A DNA stretch of 51,048 bases from a virus, in IMG/VR virus record IMGVR_UViG_3300005099_000077, positions 1 to 51,048 of that record. One strand, written 5' to 3'. Each line of letters begins with the position of its first letter. Position 1 is the first letter of the stretch. Below, piece by piece: positions 49,089 to 51,048 of the stretch. Both the position numbers and the translations under genes were made by a program. Under the pieces are notes generated by a model. It was not told where the DNA came from, did no database searches, and saw only the letters and a program-made list of their open reading frames with translations.

Positions 49089-49427
49089 TTATTCCTCCTC
49101 CTTCTTCTGCATTTGTAAATCGGTGCGCCAAATCTGGCTATACACCCCTAAGTCTCGCAGCGTGTCCTCGATACTCTCGTTGTTGGGGACTTTGCCCGCC
49201 CCTAGCAACTCGATTAGACGGGCCAGCTTCGTGGCAATATGCACGAGATAAACCAATGCCCGTCCCCGCACGCCCTTCTTGACGGCGAAATCCACCACGT
49301 AGGCGACAAAGCGGAAGTTGCTGAGCGGGTCATCATCGCTGGCATAGTCGTGACGTTTGCGTCGGTTGGTTGCCAGCAAATCCTCGCAGTTGCGTTGAAA
49401 TTGTTCATCATACTTCTGTGCGTCCAT
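49089..49427 (-). CDS. DUF1599-like (nucleotide metabolism) protein, 112 aa
   Basis: Start follows GGAGGAGGG. The order KRHDYASDDDPLSNFRFV, HIATKLARLIELL and NNESIEDTLRDLGVYSQI fits the DUF1599 family, which is related in fold to MazG-type nucleotide pyrophosphohydrolases and occurs next to phage nucleotide-modification genes. Overlaps the helicase end by 20 bases. Confidence 0.7.
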   Translation of the reverse strand: MDAQKYDEQFQRNCEDLLATNRRKRHDYASDDDPLSNFRFVAYVVDFAVKKGVRGRALVYLVHIATKLARLIELLGAGKVPNNESIEDTLRDLGVYSQIWRTDLQMQKKEEE

Positions 49428-50487
49428 TCCCTCCCTCCTCCATTACCTGTTGGCTTTTAGGTGCTAACTTGAACCGCTTATAGCGGTCTTTCTCAAAACT
49501 GGTCAACGGTTCGAGGTCGTTGAAAAGACCGATGGGAGGATAAAACCACAAGCTGGCTGTCCCCAACGAGCCGCCGCTAATGCGCGCCTTGTCCACCCTT
49601 ATATCCACCCGAATTTTGGGCGGCAATTGGGCCACGTCGGTTTCGCCCATCCGCATTCCGTGCAATTGGGGAGATGACATCATCAGAATGGTATCTGCCG
49701 AATACAGGGGCATTGCGCTTTGTCTGAGAGAGGAGAAACGTGGGCGTGTCGCTTTCATTCCCTCTTTTGTCATCGGCCAGATTGCCAGGATTGCCGTATC
49801 ATATTGCTTAGCAAAGTTAGCAAGCTGTGTGATGATGAAGTCCACCTTAGCTGTCGAACTCTCCGTCTCGCCCACATCGCTTAACTGTTCAACGTAGTCC
49901 AGGATGATAAGCGGATAGTCCACGCCTTCTTGTCGTTTCTCCTCCAATAACTCGTGAATGAGAAAAGTATTGCAATCGCTCGCCGTCCAGATGTCCACAG
50001 GCCAACTCGCTATCTTCTCAAAAACCTTCTCCACCTCTGTCCACACGGCCTTTAGCTGGTCGCTCTCTATCGGGTCAAAGCTGGCCGTCTTCAGGTTAAG
50101 CCGTTTGGTGGGCAAGCCTCGCTCAAGGTCGGCCTGTGGTATCTTAATCCACATTGAGACAATGCGCAACAACCAGCTTTCAGCCCCCATCTCCAAAGGC
50201 AGCATTAGAATGCGCTGGCCCTCGCTCAGCGTCTCCCAAATGCAGTTGCGAACAATGATGGACGTAACGAAAGCCGTCTTGCCCACGCCCGGCGGGCCAC
50301 ATAAGATGGTAACAGTCCCCCGGCGAAACCCACAAAGCAGGTCGTCCAGAGCGAGGAAACCAGAGGGCAAACCTAGAAAAGTCTGAGGGTCTTGCCAACG
50401 CTGATTGAGAACGGACAAAGCGTCGGCGGCGACTTCGGGCAGGGGCGTAACCTTCGTAACAATCGTGTCGGGCAGCATAGTCCTCAC
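49408..50487 (-). CDS. Replicative DNA helicase, DnaB-like, 359 aa
   Basis: RecA-type core: Walker A GPPGVGKT (64-71), LPLEMG near 96-101, Walker B LIILDYVEQ (193-201), and KARISGGSLGTASLWFYP near the end as the DnaB motif 4 region. The short N-terminus lacks the DnaB N-terminal domain. GTG 50487 overlaps the upstream stop (GTGA); ATG 50478 is an alternative. It unwinds the fork with the primase at 46603. Confidence 0.85.
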   Translation of the reverse strand: MRTMLPDTIVTKVTPLPEVAADALSVLNQRWQDPQTFLGLPSGFLALDDLLCGFRRGTVTILCGPPGVGKTAFVTSIIVRNCIWETLSEGQRILMLPLEMGAESWLLRIVSMWIKIPQADLERGLPTKRLNLKTASFDPIESDQLKAVWTEVEKVFEKIASWPVDIWTASDCNTFLIHELLEEKRQEGVDYPLIILDYVEQLSDVGETESSTAKVDFIITQLANFAKQYDTAILAIWPMTKEGMKATRPRFSSLRQSAMPLYSADTILMMSSPQLHGMRMGETDVAQLPPKIRVDIRVDKARISGGSLGTASLWFYPPIGLFNDLEPLTSFEKDRYKRFKLAPKSQQVMEEGGNGRTEV

Positions 50488-50897
50488 TTATGGTAAACTT
50501 TCCGGTCGGTCTTATCCACATCTCCGTCCAGCCGCAGGAAAGGCGTGGTCTGATACTTCATTCCTTCGGCCCGTGCCAGCTTAATCTCTAGCAGGCGTTC
50601 GGCCCGCCTGTTGCGGAATTTTATCCGCTCGTCCTTAATTACCCGCTGGCGGCCAAAGCGGTCGGTGAGATGGCCATAAACGAACGGCCCCCACACATCG
50701 GTCGGGTCGGTGGGCCGAAGGATGATAGGCCGGAAGTAAACGTTCAACATAACGCCTTTGGTGGTCTTGACAACCTCGTGTCCGGCATAGGCACAGACGT
50801 GCCATTTCCCATCCGGCCCGATTACATCGTATTCTGGCGCGTCCTCTAAGACCGCTGTGACAAGCTTAGCTCGCTGCTTTATCTGGTCGAGATTCAT
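50484..50897 (-). CDS. Hypothetical protein, 137 aa
   Basis: I chose ATG 50897 (MNLDQIKQRAKLV) because CGGAGG sits nine bases upstream; ATGs at 50918 and 50906 are less well placed. The protein has a beta-rich middle (KWHVCAYAGHEVVKTTKGVM) and a basic helical second half (RNRRAERLLEIKLARAEG). It may be an ssDNA-binding or helicase-loading partner from its place before the helicase gene, but no motif shows it. Confidence 0.6.
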   Translation of the reverse strand: MNLDQIKQRAKLVTAVLEDAPEYDVIGPDGKWHVCAYAGHEVVKTTKGVMLNVYFRPIILRPTDPTDVWGPFVYGHLTDRFGRQRVIKDERIKFRNRRAERLLEIKLARAEGMKYQTTPFLRLDGDVDKTDRKVYHK

Positions 50898-51048
50898 CGC
50901 ATTCATCCTCCGCCTCATCCTCCGATTCGCGGCATCCGCAACCGTTTATAAGAATGTAAGCTGCTGCGGTTTTGTCTATGAAATGATAGGTTCGCCCACA
51001 AAAGGGGCAGGTTACACTCGTTTTGGTAATCCGCATCCAATAGCTCAT
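50866..51048 (-). CDS. Small zinc-ribbon protein spanning the circular join, 60 aa
   Basis: Starts exactly at the window's last base; its first 30 codons reappear at 1-91. ITKTSVTCPFCGRTYHF has a CxxC pair, and GCGCRES supplies further Cys residues near 37-39, then the tail is acidic (EDEAEDECDESRPD). On the circle its upstream neighbour is the 58-residue gene at 88-264, coupled by ATGA. Probably metal-binding; role unknown. Confidence 0.7.
   Translation of the reverse strand: MSYWMRITKTSVTCPFCGRTYHFIDKTAAAYILINGCGCRESEDEAEDECDESRPDKAAS
50958..51048. repeat. Terminal direct repeat, right copy
   Basis: Identical to 1-91. Trimming one copy gives a circle of 50,957 bp. Confidence 0.95.

Overview
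The window is a complete, circularly closed tailed-phage genome. The first 91 bases are repeated exactly as the last 91 (1-91 = 50958-51048), so the unique circle is about 50,957 bp. A small zinc-ribbon gene spans the join. There is no rRNA, no CRISPR array, and no integrase or repressor that I can recognise, so a virulent lifestyle is likely. The host is unknown. It is a bacterium that uses strong GGAGG ribosome-binding sites and a primary sigma factor of the sigma-70 type, because one promoter matches that consensus perfectly.

Layout. A divergent, gene-free control region (about 12.68-13.96 kb) separates two transcription blocks. To its right, about 13.96-42.39 kb is all on the + strand and carries a lysin-like glycosidase, a small-terminase candidate, two tRNAs (Trp, Ala), a membrane metallopeptidase, large terminase, portal, very large virion proteins, scaffold, an SU10/DUF5309-type major capsid protein, adaptor-like and nozzle-like beta-propeller proteins, long tail fibres and holin-like membrane proteins. 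I see no tail tube, sheath or tape measure, so a short-tailed (podovirus) particle is most likely. To its left, the - strand block runs from 12.67 kb down to 1, through the circular join, and on to 42.40 kb. It holds many small unknown early genes, then a three-enzyme amidoligase operon (class II glutamine amidotransferase, ATP-grasp ligase, phiEco32-type COOH-NH2 ligase), then replication genes (DnaB-like helicase, Cas4-like nuclease, CHC2/Toprim primase, PD-(D/E)XK nuclease, family A DNA polymerase). The two blocks converge on a strong bidirectional terminator at 42.39-42.43 kb.

The SU10-type capsid together with the amidoligase trio suggests a very distant relative of the phiEco32/SU10 group (inference).

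Regulation. The early block starts from a perfect TTGACA-17-TATAAT promoter overlapped by a palindrome. Three later transcription units are each preceded, 11-13 bases before the start codon, by a gapless 39-bp conserved element that is not a sigma-70 promoter. A 487-base gap upstream of the amidoligase operon holds a highly folded RNA candidate with GNRA- and UNCG-type tetraloops and a tRNA-like element lacking an anticodon arm.

Caveat. Several genes appear split by single-base frame changes, mostly +1 (about 24.0, 26.9, 39.97 and 42.07 kb; one -1 near 43.0 kb). These may be sequence errors, programmed frameshifts or real decay, and I cannot tell which from the sequence alone.
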